From Lysobacterales bacterium (lineage in GTDB: Bacteria > Pseudomonadota > Gammaproteobacteria > Xanthomonadales > Xanthomonadaceae): a DNA stretch of 20,594 nt. Position numbers and translations under genes: made by a program. The stretch spans positions 1 through 20,594 of the forward strand of contig JAGRJX010000092.1 of NCBI GenBank assembly GCA_020442545.1, read 5' to 3'. This document shows, in pieces, positions 1-8,018 of the stretch (within the stretch, counting starts at the first letter, position 1; each line of letters starts with the position of its first letter). Under the pieces are notes generated by a model. It worked only from the letters and a program-made list of their open reading frames with translations, searched no databases and was not told the origin of the DNA.

Positions 1-28
1 TGAACCGCCCCGAGAATCCCGGAGACTC
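1..28. repeat. IS3 element terminal inverted repeat, left
   Basis: This 28-bp terminus begins TGAACCGCCCCGA and pairs with 1282-1309 with four mismatches (positions 14-16 and 25). It lies just downstream of the orfB stop. Confidence 0.9.
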
Positions 29-39
29 GGGGGTGTGAG

Positions 40-939
40 TCATGCTGCCTTGGGCAGCATGGCCTGTTGGTGATAGTACTCGGCTTCGACTTCGGCCGGA
101 GGCTTGTAGCCGATCGGCCCCAGCAAGCGCTTGTGATTGAACCAGTTGACCCAATCCAGCGTCGCCAGCTCGACGGCTTCCAGGCTCTGCCACGACTGGC
201 GGTGGATCACCTCGGCCTTGTACAGGCCGTTGATGGTCTCGGCCAGGGCGTTGTCGTAGCTGTCACCGACGCTGCCCACCGAGGGTTCGATGCCGGCCTT
301 GGCCAGCCGCTCGGTGTAGCGGATCGAGACGTACTGGACGCCGCGGTCACTGTGGTGGATCAGGCTGCCCTTGCCGGGCCGGCGTTCGTGCAGTGCCTGC
401 TCCAGCGCATCCAGCACGAAGTCGGTGCGCGCCGAACGCGACACCTTCCAGCCGACGATCCGCCGCGCGAACACGTCGATGATGAAGGCCACGTGGACAA
501 AACCCTGCCAGGTCGACACGTAGGTGAAGTCGCTGACCCAGAGCTGGTTGGGCCGCTCCGCCTGGAACTGCCGGTTCACCCGATCCAGCGGGCACGGCTG
601 CGCCTTGTCGCTGATCGTGGTCTTGACGGTCTTGCCGCGCACCACGCCGCTCAGGCCCAGGCGCTTCATGAGCCGCGCCACCGTGCAGCGCGCCACCTTG
701 ATGCCTTCGCGGAGCAACTGCTTCCAGACCTTCTTGATCCCGTACGCCTGCTTGTTCTCTTCGAACACCCGGCGAATCTCCGCGCACAGCACCTCGTCCC
801 GGATCGCCCGCGCCGGGCGCAGCGAGGGGTCGTCACGACGCGCAGCCTGCGTGTAGTACGACGACGGAGCGATCGGCAATACCCGGCAGATCGGCTCGAC
901 TCCGTAGGCGTCGCGGTGTTCATCAATGAACGCCGTCAT
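40..939 (-). CDS. IS3-family transposase OrfB (DDE integrase domain)
   Basis: This 299-residue protein is the catalytic half of the IS3 transposase. An HTH_21-like region (~50-100) precedes an rve integrase core. The catalytic triad is visible: D137 (WVSDFTY), D198 (HHSDRGVQY) and E234 (NALAETING), with 35 residues between the second D and the E, the hallmark D-D-(35)-E spacing. The region after E234 ([18 protein letters not shown]) is the usual IS3 C-terminal motif. There is no internal stop and length is normal. The ATG overlaps the orfA stop by four bases. Confidence 0.95.
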   Translation of the reverse strand: MTAFIDEHRDAYGVEPICRVLPIAPSSYYTQAARRDDPSLRPARAIRDEVLCAEIRRVFEENKQAYGIKKVWKQLLREGIKVARCTVARLMKRLGLSGVVRGKTVKTTISDKAQPCPLDRVNRQFQAERPNQLWVSDFTYVSTWQGFVHVAFIIDVFARRIVGWKVSRSARTDFVLDALEQALHERRPGKGSLIHHSDRGVQYVSIRYTERLAKAGIEPSVGSVGDSYDNALAETINGLYKAEVIHRQSWQSLEAVELATLDWVNWFNHKRLLGPIGYKPPAEVEAEYYHQQAMLPKAA

Positions 940-1259
940 GGCTTGAACCGGCGGTCGAGCTCCGCCTGGGCAAAATACGCCGATGCCTTGCGCAGGATCT
1001 CGTTCGCCTGCCGCAGCTCGCGGTTCTCGCGCTCCAGTTGCCGGATGCGCTCACGCTCGTCGGTCGTCGCGCCCGGCCGCTTTCCCGCATCGCGCTCGGC
1101 CTGTCGAACCCAGCGCCGCAGCGTCTCCGACGTGCAGCCGATCTTGCCCGCGATCGATCCGATCGTCGCCCACTGCGAGCCGTACTCGGCCTGATGATCC
1201 AGCACCAGCCGAACGGCCCGCTCCTGTACTTCCTTCGAAAACTTCGGTGACTTTCTCAT
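936..1259 (-). CDS. IS3-family transposase OrfA (DNA-binding subunit)
   Basis: This 107-residue protein is the upstream reading frame of the IS. Residues ~8-50 form the helix-turn-helix typical of IS3 OrfA ([13 protein letters not shown], then [16 protein letters not shown]). Residues ~68-93 form a heptad-like leucine zipper ([20 protein letters not shown]) used for multimerisation. Its stop codon overlaps the orfB start (ATGA), and orfB is in the -1 frame, so it may be made alone as a regulator or fused to OrfB as the active transposase. Family function is established knowledge; the frameshift is inferred from the frame relation. Confidence 0.93.
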   Translation of the reverse strand: MRKSPKFSKEVQERAVRLVLDHQAEYGSQWATIGSIAGKIGCTSETLRRWVRQAERDAGKRPGATTDERERIRQLERENRELRQANEILRKASAYFAQAELDRRFKP

Positions 1260-1281
1260 GGCTCCATCCTCTCAAGTGAAG

Positions 1282-1309
1282 GAGCCTCCGGGAAAGTCGG
1301 GGCGGTTCA
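1282..1309. repeat. IS3 element terminal inverted repeat, right
   Basis: This 28-bp terminus ends GTCGGGGCGGTTCA and is the inverted partner of 1-28. It lies upstream of orfA. The next base, 1310, starts foreign sequence that reads into a truncated gene. Confidence 0.9.
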
Positions 1310-1837
1310 GCGTTTCGACCCTCCGACAGTTTGCGGCGTGGTCGTGGGAGCGTCACCGACTACCCATTCTCCTGGGTGTACACAATTCTTGGTTATGAAG
1401 CAGCCAGGAAGTACTTGCAGGTGGAGGCCGGGGCGTCAAAGCCTGAGCCGCTGTCTGATCCAGCTGTGAAGCGAGGAGCCACACTGCTTCGAGCAATGTT
1501 CGGCGATAAGAAGATCGCAAGGAACTCCTCTGTTAGTGATTCCAGACAGCTGGGTAAGCTTGCCGCGATGCTGGCGAACCCTGAGACCCTAACCTTGATT
1601 GAACAAGGGAAGAGCGTCGACGAGATTGAACTAGCTGTACAGCCAATCGATGAAAAGCTCCGTCTCGGAATCGAGCAAGTTCGAGAAACTCTGCGTGATC
1701 TTATTTCGCGCATGGCTGAAGTTGACGTTCATCGTGATTTGGCTTCGTCGGTGCTAACGCCAGCTGAGAAGGCTGCGAGCCTAGGCCAAACTTTGCTAAA
1801 GAAATTGCAGGAAGCCGCGAAAGGTTCTTCGGAGTAA
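1310..1837 (+). pseudogene. 5'-truncated gene cut by the IS; possible ParB-like C-terminal part
   Basis: An open frame runs from the IS boundary to TAA at 1835. The first possible start inside it is TTG at 1331 (168 residues), without a convincing ribosome binding site, and the frame is open straight back to the IS edge, so I read it as the C-terminal remainder of a longer gene. The residues have an Ile/Val/Leu-rich helical middle (IDEKLRLGIEQVRETLRDL) and a segment resembling the C-terminal part of ParB-like-domain defence proteins (SDSRQLGKLAAMLANPETL followed by an LIEQGKSVDEIE stretch). That likeness is from memory of the family and is weak. GC content is clearly lower than in the genes to the right. 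It is followed after 3 bp by the next gene, whose ribosome binding site overlaps this stop codon. It could instead be an intact small protein of unknown role. Confidence 0.5.
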
Positions 1838-1840
1838 GCA

Positions 1841-2785
1841 ATGCCGAAGAGCGCATACGCATCGCGAGTTCGCGAGCCCGTTATTGCTGCGGATGTCGAT
1901 CAGATTGAGTGGGTGGCAATCCGCAGCGGTTCGGCAGTAGTTGATGATGCAACTAGGGACGAGCTTGTCTCAGGAGAGCTCGATGACGAGGCTGAGCTGC
2001 GGTCCGATGAGGCTGGTACTGCGCTATGGCAGGAGCAAGACCTAGCTCAAGAGGAGATTGTAGGGCCAGCAGTACAGGAAATTGCGTTCAGGATTGAGCA
2101 GCTCGGAACTGCCTATCCCTTTGAATTGGCAGGGAACAAGTTGGTCTATCGGCCAAGCGGGTCCGGCTTTTATGAGTTTTGTCTGGCGACTTGTCGGGCC
2201 CCGAGTGTTACGAAAAAGCCGTACGTGGTTCTTCCAAGGTACTTCGAGCGAGTGGTAGCAGTTCTTGTTCGTTACTATTTTGGAATTGACAAGCGAGCAT
2301 TGCACGTGGGGTGGCCTAGAAGGCCGAAATCAAAATTCAAACTAGCGATGAGTCCCCTCGGTAAGCAGAAATATGAGTGGGTGTGGGGACCCGAAGATGG
2401 TCTGAGCGATGATCCGACCTACACCGAGGTGAAAGACGAAACTGTGGACTTCGTCGTTACAGTCGGTTTGCTCGATTCTCGTCCAGGAAATCTATACATC
2501 TTGGGGCAATGTGCATGCGGCAATGACTGGAATACAAAGTTGGCCGAACCGGACCAAAAAAGAATAAGTAAATGGTTTCGTCCAGCATGGATTGTTCCAC
2601 CGGTGTCCACCTTCACAACACCTTATGTGCTCGGGCTGGAGACTTTGCGTGAAACGTCGCGCAGAAGTAGTTCGATTGTGTTTGATCGTATTCGATTGTC
2701 GCTAATTGCAGAGACAATTCTCCCAGAGAGTCGAAGAAACGCTTTGAAACGTCGAATCGATCCAGTAATCGAATTGGTGACTTGA
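1841..2785 (+). CDS. Unrecognised protein, possible PD-(D/E)XK-like restriction nuclease
   Basis: This 314-residue protein has no family I can name with certainty. The start ATG has GGAG six bases upstream, overlapping the stop of the preceding fragment, so the two are translationally coupled. Residues 1-75 are acidic and probably flexible. Residues ~80-260 look like an alpha/beta domain: an Arg/Lys-rich middle (HVGWPRRPKSKFKLAMSP), then a beta strand with E200 and D203 (KDETVDFVVTVGLLDS) and a following strand with Q223 (GNLYILGQCACGNDW). Two acidic residues followed 20 residues later by a strand carrying Gln resembles the core of PD-(D/E)XK nucleases with E replaced by Q, but the catalytic Lys is not in the standard place. 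It converges on a C5 DNA methyltransferase with a 4-bp gap, which suggests a restriction role. The nuclease idea is inference. Confidence 0.5.
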   Translation: MPKSAYASRVREPVIAADVDQIEWVAIRSGSAVVDDATRDELVSGELDDEAELRSDEAGTALWQEQDLAQEEIVGPAVQEIAFRIEQLGTAYPFELAGNKLVYRPSGSGFYEFCLATCRAPSVTKKPYVVLPRYFERVVAVLVRYYFGIDKRALHVGWPRRPKSKFKLAMSPLGKQKYEWVWGPEDGLSDDPTYTEVKDETVDFVVTVGLLDSRPGNLYILGQCACGNDWNTKLAEPDQKRISKWFRPAWIVPPVSTFTTPYVLGLETLRETSRRSSSIVFDRIRLSLIAETILPESRRNALKRRIDPVIELVT

Positions 2786-2789
2786 ATCA

Positions 2790-3731
2790 CTACCAGATGT
2801 TGGGCAAAGACCTCGCGACAGCCTCAAACAATGGTGGCGGCACTGCATTCCCTATCACCTTGTAGCGCGAGTGCATGCCGCGAGATTCGGGAAAGCTCAT
2901 CTTTTTGCTGAAGCCTTGGAGGCAAGCGGCTTCGCGATAGCTAAACCTCCTCGCCGGACCATCATGTTCGAATTCGTAACGGTCTGGACCTCGATACACT
3001 AGAGGTGGACTGCTAGGGTGCAGCGGCATGTGGCGTGCACGACTTACGATGGTCTTCGAAAGCTCGTGCCAATCACGACGTCTATTCCTGGACAGGTAGT
3101 ACCAGTGGAAAGCCTCAGTATTGAATTCGCCTTCTGGCCAAGCTGGCAGCCCCTTGATGGCTTCTCGGATCGTCACGTAAGGAATAGAGGCTTCCGGTCC
3201 GTGTGTGGCTTCCGGGAAGTTGTAGGTCACACCTTGATCTGACCGAATGCCGACGATGATGACGCGTTGCCTCTCCTGTGCAACCCCGTAGTCGGCCGCG
3301 TTCAGGAGCTTGTGATCAACACGGTAGCCCGCGCGACGAAACGTATGAAGCTGTTGCTTGAAGAGCGCTTCGTTGTCGGCCCTCATTAATCCCGAGACAT
3401 TTTCGACAATGAAGGCCTTAGGTCGGATCGCTCGCAGTGCACGACCGAATTCCTTGAACAAGTAGTTGATGCCTCTAGTGGCCTCGCGAGCGCCACCCTG
3501 GCTGTAGCCTTGACACGGATAGCAGCCGACTAACAGGTCAGCAGCGGGAAACGATCTGACCTGCTCGATGGGACAGAGCTTGTAGTCGGTCTCTGGCAGA
3601 TTGGCTTGATAGGTTTCCGCTGCATAGGCCAGTAGGTCATTCGCCATCACAACGTCGAACCCCGCTGCGATGAGCCCAGCGTCGGATCCTCCGCAACCTG
3701 AAAACAGCGAAACGGCAGTTGGTCGGGCCAT
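2790..3731 (-). CDS. DNA (cytosine-5) methyltransferase
   Basis: It transfers a methyl group from S-adenosylmethionine to C5 of cytosine in DNA. Numbering from ATG 3731 (313 residues), the ordered motifs are I (FSGCGGSDAG, 10-19), IV with catalytic Cys73 (YPCQGYS), VI (VENVSG, 109-114), VIII (QERQRV, 152-157), a variable target-recognition region (~165-260), IX (REAACLQGF, 266-274) and X (GNAVPPPL, 294-301). All key residues are present, so it should be active. The frame can be extended to GTG at 3776, but motif I begins just after the ATG, so the shorter start is preferred. The target sequence cannot be predicted. It is convergent with the nuclease-like gene and shares its lower GC. It could be a restriction-modification partner or an orphan methylase. 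Confidence 0.93.
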   Translation of the reverse strand: MARPTAVSLFSGCGGSDAGLIAAGFDVVMANDLLAYAAETYQANLPETDYKLCPIEQVRSFPAADLLVGCYPCQGYSQGGAREATRGINYLFKEFGRALRAIRPKAFIVENVSGLMRADNEALFKQQLHTFRRAGYRVDHKLLNAADYGVAQERQRVIIVGIRSDQGVTYNFPEATHGPEASIPYVTIREAIKGLPAWPEGEFNTEAFHWYYLSRNRRRDWHELSKTIVSRARHMPLHPSSPPLVYRGPDRYEFEHDGPARRFSYREAACLQGFSKKMSFPESRGMHSRYKVIGNAVPPPLFEAVARSLPNIW

Positions 3732-3839
3732 GTAATCTACTTTCGGCTTTGCTGCCGGAAGTATAGGGAGCCCCACGCGTCAATGAAATGCCGGGTGCAG
3801 AGCTTTTTGCAGCCTTCGCTTGAGAATTCGATTTGCTGG

Positions 3840-4020
3840 CTAGAGTCTGCTCACCCGCCGCTTGCGTCACTTGATGCCTTTGGTCTGCAGGCGATCCGGC
3901 GCCTGTTTGGCGTGGTCGCGGGCGATGGCGACGTAGCTGCGGGTGGGGAAGACGTCGATCTTGCCGACGGCGCTGGCGGGAAGGCCGGCGTCGCCGGTGG
4001 GGGCGTCGAGGATATCGTTG
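3840..4020 (-). pseudogene. Remnant of the 3' end of a dbpA helicase gene
   Basis: This stretch aligns without gaps to the last ~60 codons of the intact dbpA at 5835-6015, at a constant offset of 1995 bp and roughly 85 % identity by hand count. Bases 3924-3968 are identical to 5919-5963 (45 bp). Read on the minus strand it encodes the DbpA RNA-binding C-terminus (TGDAGLPASAVGKIDVF, then RSYVAIARDHAKQA). A TGA replaces the Gly after the KGIK motif, and the frame then continues RKRRVSRL to TAG at the position of the true dbpA stop. There is no start or helicase core. Homology fades about 12 bp before the hipA stop codon. Confidence 0.9.
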
Positions 4021-4031
4021 CGCGCAGGTAG

Positions 4032-5312
4032 TCAGGGCGATCCGATATCCAGCTGTCGCAGAAGCTTTGCGGCTGCATCCTTGATGCCTTCAACCAGCTG
4101 TGGAATGACGTTGTGCGTGATGCCGTTGTCGGCGAGTTCGGCGGCGACGCTGGTTGCAAGCGGCGGCAGTTCTTCGGCCATGGCTTTGAGGGCGATGTCG
4201 GCATCGCGGGCTTTGATCTTCAGGTCTTCGGCGAGGTGGTGCCAGTCGCGCAGGGTGATGTCGCGCCAGCGGTAGTGGTTGCCGGTCTTCATCGCCATCT
4301 TGAGTTTGTGCGGGTCGAGCTGGCGCGGGTACGGGTGCGCGCTGGAAAGGTCGTACAGCGGCGCGAGGCGCACGTCGCCGCCCGTGCCGAGCAGGATCGA
4401 ATAGTTCTTGGCGTGCGCGTCGCTACCGGCGATCAGCCAGTTGAACAGCAGCGACTGGAAGAAGCGGTTGACGTCGGCGAGCGGCTGGCTGGACTGCGTC
4501 CACAGCAGGTCGGCGACGTCCTTGGGCGTGGGACCGCCTTCGTTCTGGTACTTGCGGCGCGGGTGCACGCCCAGCGCCTGGCATAGGTCTTCCTGATGCA
4601 CGCGTCGTGGCCATGGTTCAGCGTGAATGCGGTCGTAGCGGGCCACGGCGATGGCCACTTCATCGTTGAAGCGCAGCACGTCCGATGCGGCGGTGGGCAG
4701 GCCGTAGGCGGCCGCCAGCTTCATGCAGAAATGTTCGTTCTCGGCGTAGCCGTCGAAGTCGTTGCTGGGCGGTTTGAGGATATGCGTGGTCGGGATGTTG
4801 CCGCTGGGAATGCCCCAGCGACCGTCGACGCGGATCAGCGCGGTCTTGGGCTGCGCACCGGCAAGGCTGAACTGGCCTTCGTCCTGAGGGAAGCGTCCCG
4901 CACCGCTGTCCTGGCGAAGGCGCTTGAGGCGTTCGGCGATGGCGGTTTCATCAAGCCATTCGATGTTGCCGTGCGCGAGCGCGTCCATCGCATCGGCGCG
5001 AACGAACTGCACCGCGCCTGCGCAGTCTTCGCCGACGTTGGCGAGCAGCGCCAGTGGATTGCGCGCGGACACCTGGAACTGCGTCGCCCAGCGCTGCAGC
5101 GTGTGCTCGTTGTCCGGCAACAGCCCCCAGAGCACGGCTTCGACGACGTCGCCCTGGTGGGTGGCGGCGGCCAGCGGCAGGCTGAGCGACAGCGGTATGG
5201 CGTCGGGATCGTTTCGCCATTGCGCGTCGTAGGTGAAGCGAAGCCTACCGCTGCGATCTGAATCCAGCGCGCCGACGATCCTGCCATCGAGAACGGCCAG
5301 CAGCTCGCTCAT
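4032..5312 (-). CDS. hipA: HipA-family serine/threonine kinase toxin
   Basis: This is the toxin of a type II toxin-antitoxin module; characterised HipA kinases phosphorylate translation factors such as glutamyl-tRNA synthetase and cause growth arrest. The protein is 426 residues, normal for HipA. Visible parts are the N-terminal couple-HipA domain (1-~105), the Ser-containing loop FSLAGAQPKTA (148-158) matching the autophosphorylated loop of E. coli HipA, the helix GYAENEHFCMKLA (188-200), HQEDLCQALG (239-248), the catalytic loop GSDAHAKN with Asp298 (296-303), and the metal-binding YDLS with Asp321. All catalytic residues are present. Its ATG overlaps the hipB stop by four bases. Its stop abuts the dbpA remnant, so its 3' boundary is also a junction. 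The actual target in this host is unknown. Confidence 0.95.
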   Translation of the reverse strand: MSELLAVLDGRIVGALDSDRSGRLRFTYDAQWRNDPDAIPLSLSLPLAAATHQGDVVEAVLWGLLPDNEHTLQRWATQFQVSARNPLALLANVGEDCAGAVQFVRADAMDALAHGNIEWLDETAIAERLKRLRQDSGAGRFPQDEGQFSLAGAQPKTALIRVDGRWGIPSGNIPTTHILKPPSNDFDGYAENEHFCMKLAAAYGLPTAASDVLRFNDEVAIAVARYDRIHAEPWPRRVHQEDLCQALGVHPRRKYQNEGGPTPKDVADLLWTQSSQPLADVNRFFQSLLFNWLIAGSDAHAKNYSILLGTGGDVRLAPLYDLSSAHPYPRQLDPHKLKMAMKTGNHYRWRDITLRDWHHLAEDLKIKARDADIALKAMAEELPPLATSVAAELADNGITHNVIPQLVEGIKDAAAKLLRQLDIGSP

Positions 5313-5716
5313 GACGGGTCGCCATCGTCCTTACCGATGGCGTCCGGCAACGGGTAGGTCTGATTCGACTGACCGGGACTCGCGGCGTTCATCGACTCCG
5401 CCACCCGTCGCGCGATGTTGCTCGTGTTGCCGGCGATGGCGTCGATGTCGACATAGGGCGAACGCATGCGTGCCGCGATTCGGTCATCGCGGTTGGGTGT
5501 CGGCCCCGGTGCGGCGATGTTCAGGCTTAGGCCCAGCGTGTTCAGTGTGCGCAGCACCAGCGCCAGCTCGGCGCGCGGCTTGCCCTTCTCGATATCGATC
5601 ACCCACTGCCGGCTGCTGCCGATCTGTCGAGCAAGCTCGTCCTGTCCCCAGCCCAGCGCCTTGCGCTGGCTGCGGATCAGCTGTCCGATGTCCTGGCTGG
5701 TTTTGGCGATGGGCAT
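5309..5716 (-). CDS. hipB: HipB-type antitoxin, XRE-family DNA-binding protein
   Basis: This 135-residue protein has a helix-turn-helix of the HTH_3/XRE class at ~10-64 (IRSQRKALGWGQDELARQIG, then SSRQWVIDIEKGK). It precedes and overlaps hipA, the standard antitoxin-first order, and should bind HipA and autorepress the operon. It is longer than E. coli HipB (88 residues): the extra ~70 residues are polar, Asn/Asp/Ser-rich and probably disordered, and may contact the kinase. The start ATG is followed by PIAKTSQDIGQ. Just upstream lie inverted repeats suitable as its operators. Confidence 0.92.
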   Translation of the reverse strand: MPIAKTSQDIGQLIRSQRKALGWGQDELARQIGSSRQWVIDIEKGKPRAELALVLRTLNTLGLSLNIAAPGPTPNRDDRIAARMRSPYVDIDAIAGNTSNIARRVAESMNAASPGQSNQTYPLPDAIGKDDGDPS

Positions 5717-5754
5717 GGCGTTGCCTTGTTGGCGAACGCTGACATCATGGCATA

Positions 5755-5800
5755 TGTCGTCGTTCGATGACAGTCATCGTAAAGTCAGCGAACGATGACA
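5755..5800. promoter_or_regulatory. Candidate HipB operator region
   Basis: TGTCGTCGTTCG at 5755-5766 faces CGAACGATGACA at 5789-5800, an inverted repeat with one mismatch in 12. Between them GATGACAGTCATC at 5766-5778 is a perfect 6-1-6 palindrome. The octamer CGATGACA occurs at 5765-5772 and 5793-5800. Nested palindromes just upstream of an XRE antitoxin gene fit autoregulatory binding sites; the function is inferred. Confidence 0.6.
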
Positions 5801-5834
5801 ATAAGGCCGCTCATTGTTGCCCGATATTGCCGTC

Positions 5835-7208
<1,374 letters not shown>

Positions 7209-7296
7209 GCGGGCATTTTCGCCGATGTGGCGGGCAGTTGTGTCGGAAGTCCGCTGTCTGGTCGATACTGACGGCCTTGACCGGGAACACGCCGCC

Positions 7297-7863
7297 ATGA
7301 GCATCAACGACACCGACTACGATCCGGACGACAACTTCGCCAACAGCGCCGAAGGCGGCGGCGCCGTGGACGACGAGGCCGCACTTGAGGAGCACATCTG
7401 GCACCTGCTGTTGCTGATCAACCCGGGCGACGAGGAGTCCGCGCTGCAGCAGTTCGGCGAATGGCAGGAACGCATGCAGGAGTCGTCCGAGGATGACGAC
7501 GAAACGCTGCCGGTGCTGCGCGACGTGATCGACTGGAAGTCCGGCTTCCGCGTGCCGCTGGACGAGCCCGACGTGCTGATGGATGCGCTGGGCGAGCTGG
7601 CCGCGCGCGTTGGCGTCCATATCGACTGGGACATTGATGATGACGAAGACGCGGCCGACAGCGCCGACAGCGCTTCGCTGATCGCGCAGGCCCATGACCG
7701 CCTGCGCCAGGACGGCTACAGTCTGTGGACCTGGAGTCCGCGCGGCGAGTCCGACGAGGAGATCGTCAGCGGCTGGATCACGCCACGCTTCGAGGATCAG
7801 CCGCTGCGCGTCCTCTGCGAGACGCTGGGCGTCGAGCTGCGTGCCGGCAGCACCTGGGGTTAG
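7297..7863 (+). CDS. Acidic cytoplasmic protein, DUF6630-like
   Basis: This 188-residue protein begins MSINDTDYDPDD and has no signal peptide or membrane segment. It is strongly acidic, with Asp/Glu clusters at the N-terminus, in the middle (ESSEDDDETLP) and at IDDDEDAADSAD. Segments such as HIWHLLLLINPGDEESALQQ and a C-terminal GWITPR resemble the small DUF6630 family of unknown function as I remember it; that assignment is tentative. The frame is open further upstream, but the ATG at 7297 is chosen because the codons before it overlap the dbpA promoter region and do not look like protein. It is divergent from dbpA with 88 bp between the starts. No function can be given. Confidence 0.8.
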   Translation: MSINDTDYDPDDNFANSAEGGGAVDDEAALEEHIWHLLLLINPGDEESALQQFGEWQERMQESSEDDDETLPVLRDVIDWKSGFRVPLDEPDVLMDALGELAARVGVHIDWDIDDDEDAADSADSASLIAQAHDRLRQDGYSLWTWSPRGESDEEIVSGWITPRFEDQPLRVLCETLGVELRAGSTWG

Positions 7864-8018
7864 CGGGCTCGTTCAGATGCGGGGAGTTTTGCCGCACCAT
7901 CAATTTGCCGGTAGGATCGACGATGATTCGGTATGAAGCCGTCGCGATGTGAGCCATTCACCTGCGATGCCGGTGCCGCCGACTCGTACAAGCAGCGCTC
8001 CATTTCCAGGGGAAATCC

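Larger units (their letters stand above)
1..1309 (-). mobile_element. Complete IS3-family insertion sequence
   Basis: The element starts at the first base of the window and ends at 1309. Its ends are imperfect inverted repeats: 1-28 matches the reverse complement of 1282-1309 at 24 of 28 positions, and both ends begin TGAACCGCCCCGA. Between them lie orfA and orfB on the minus strand, with orfB in the -1 frame relative to orfA, the classical IS3 arrangement that yields an OrfAB transposase by frameshifting. Both reading frames are intact, so the element may be active. The left target duplication lies outside the window; on the right the flank begins GCG. A hairpin (CCCCGAG at 8-14 with CTCGGGG at 26-32) sits at the left end downstream of orfB. 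No A6G-type slippery heptamer was seen, although the orfB frame is open for at least 60 nt upstream of its ATG. Confidence 0.95.

Noticed and set aside
67..1194. Long open frame on the plus strand through the IS
   Set aside because: It is antisense to the transposase genes and arises from high GC; the composition is Ala/Arg/Val/Asp-rich without any domain.
3783..4275. Short plus-strand frames over the dbpA remnant
   Set aside because: They are antisense to the remnant and hipA; the same frame recurs antisense to intact dbpA, so it follows from the duplication.
7864..8018. Promoter or terminator between the acidic protein and the SBBP protein
   Set aside because: Only a 5-bp TGCGG/CCGCA stem was seen, and no clear -35/-10 pair; only the ribosome binding site is convincing.
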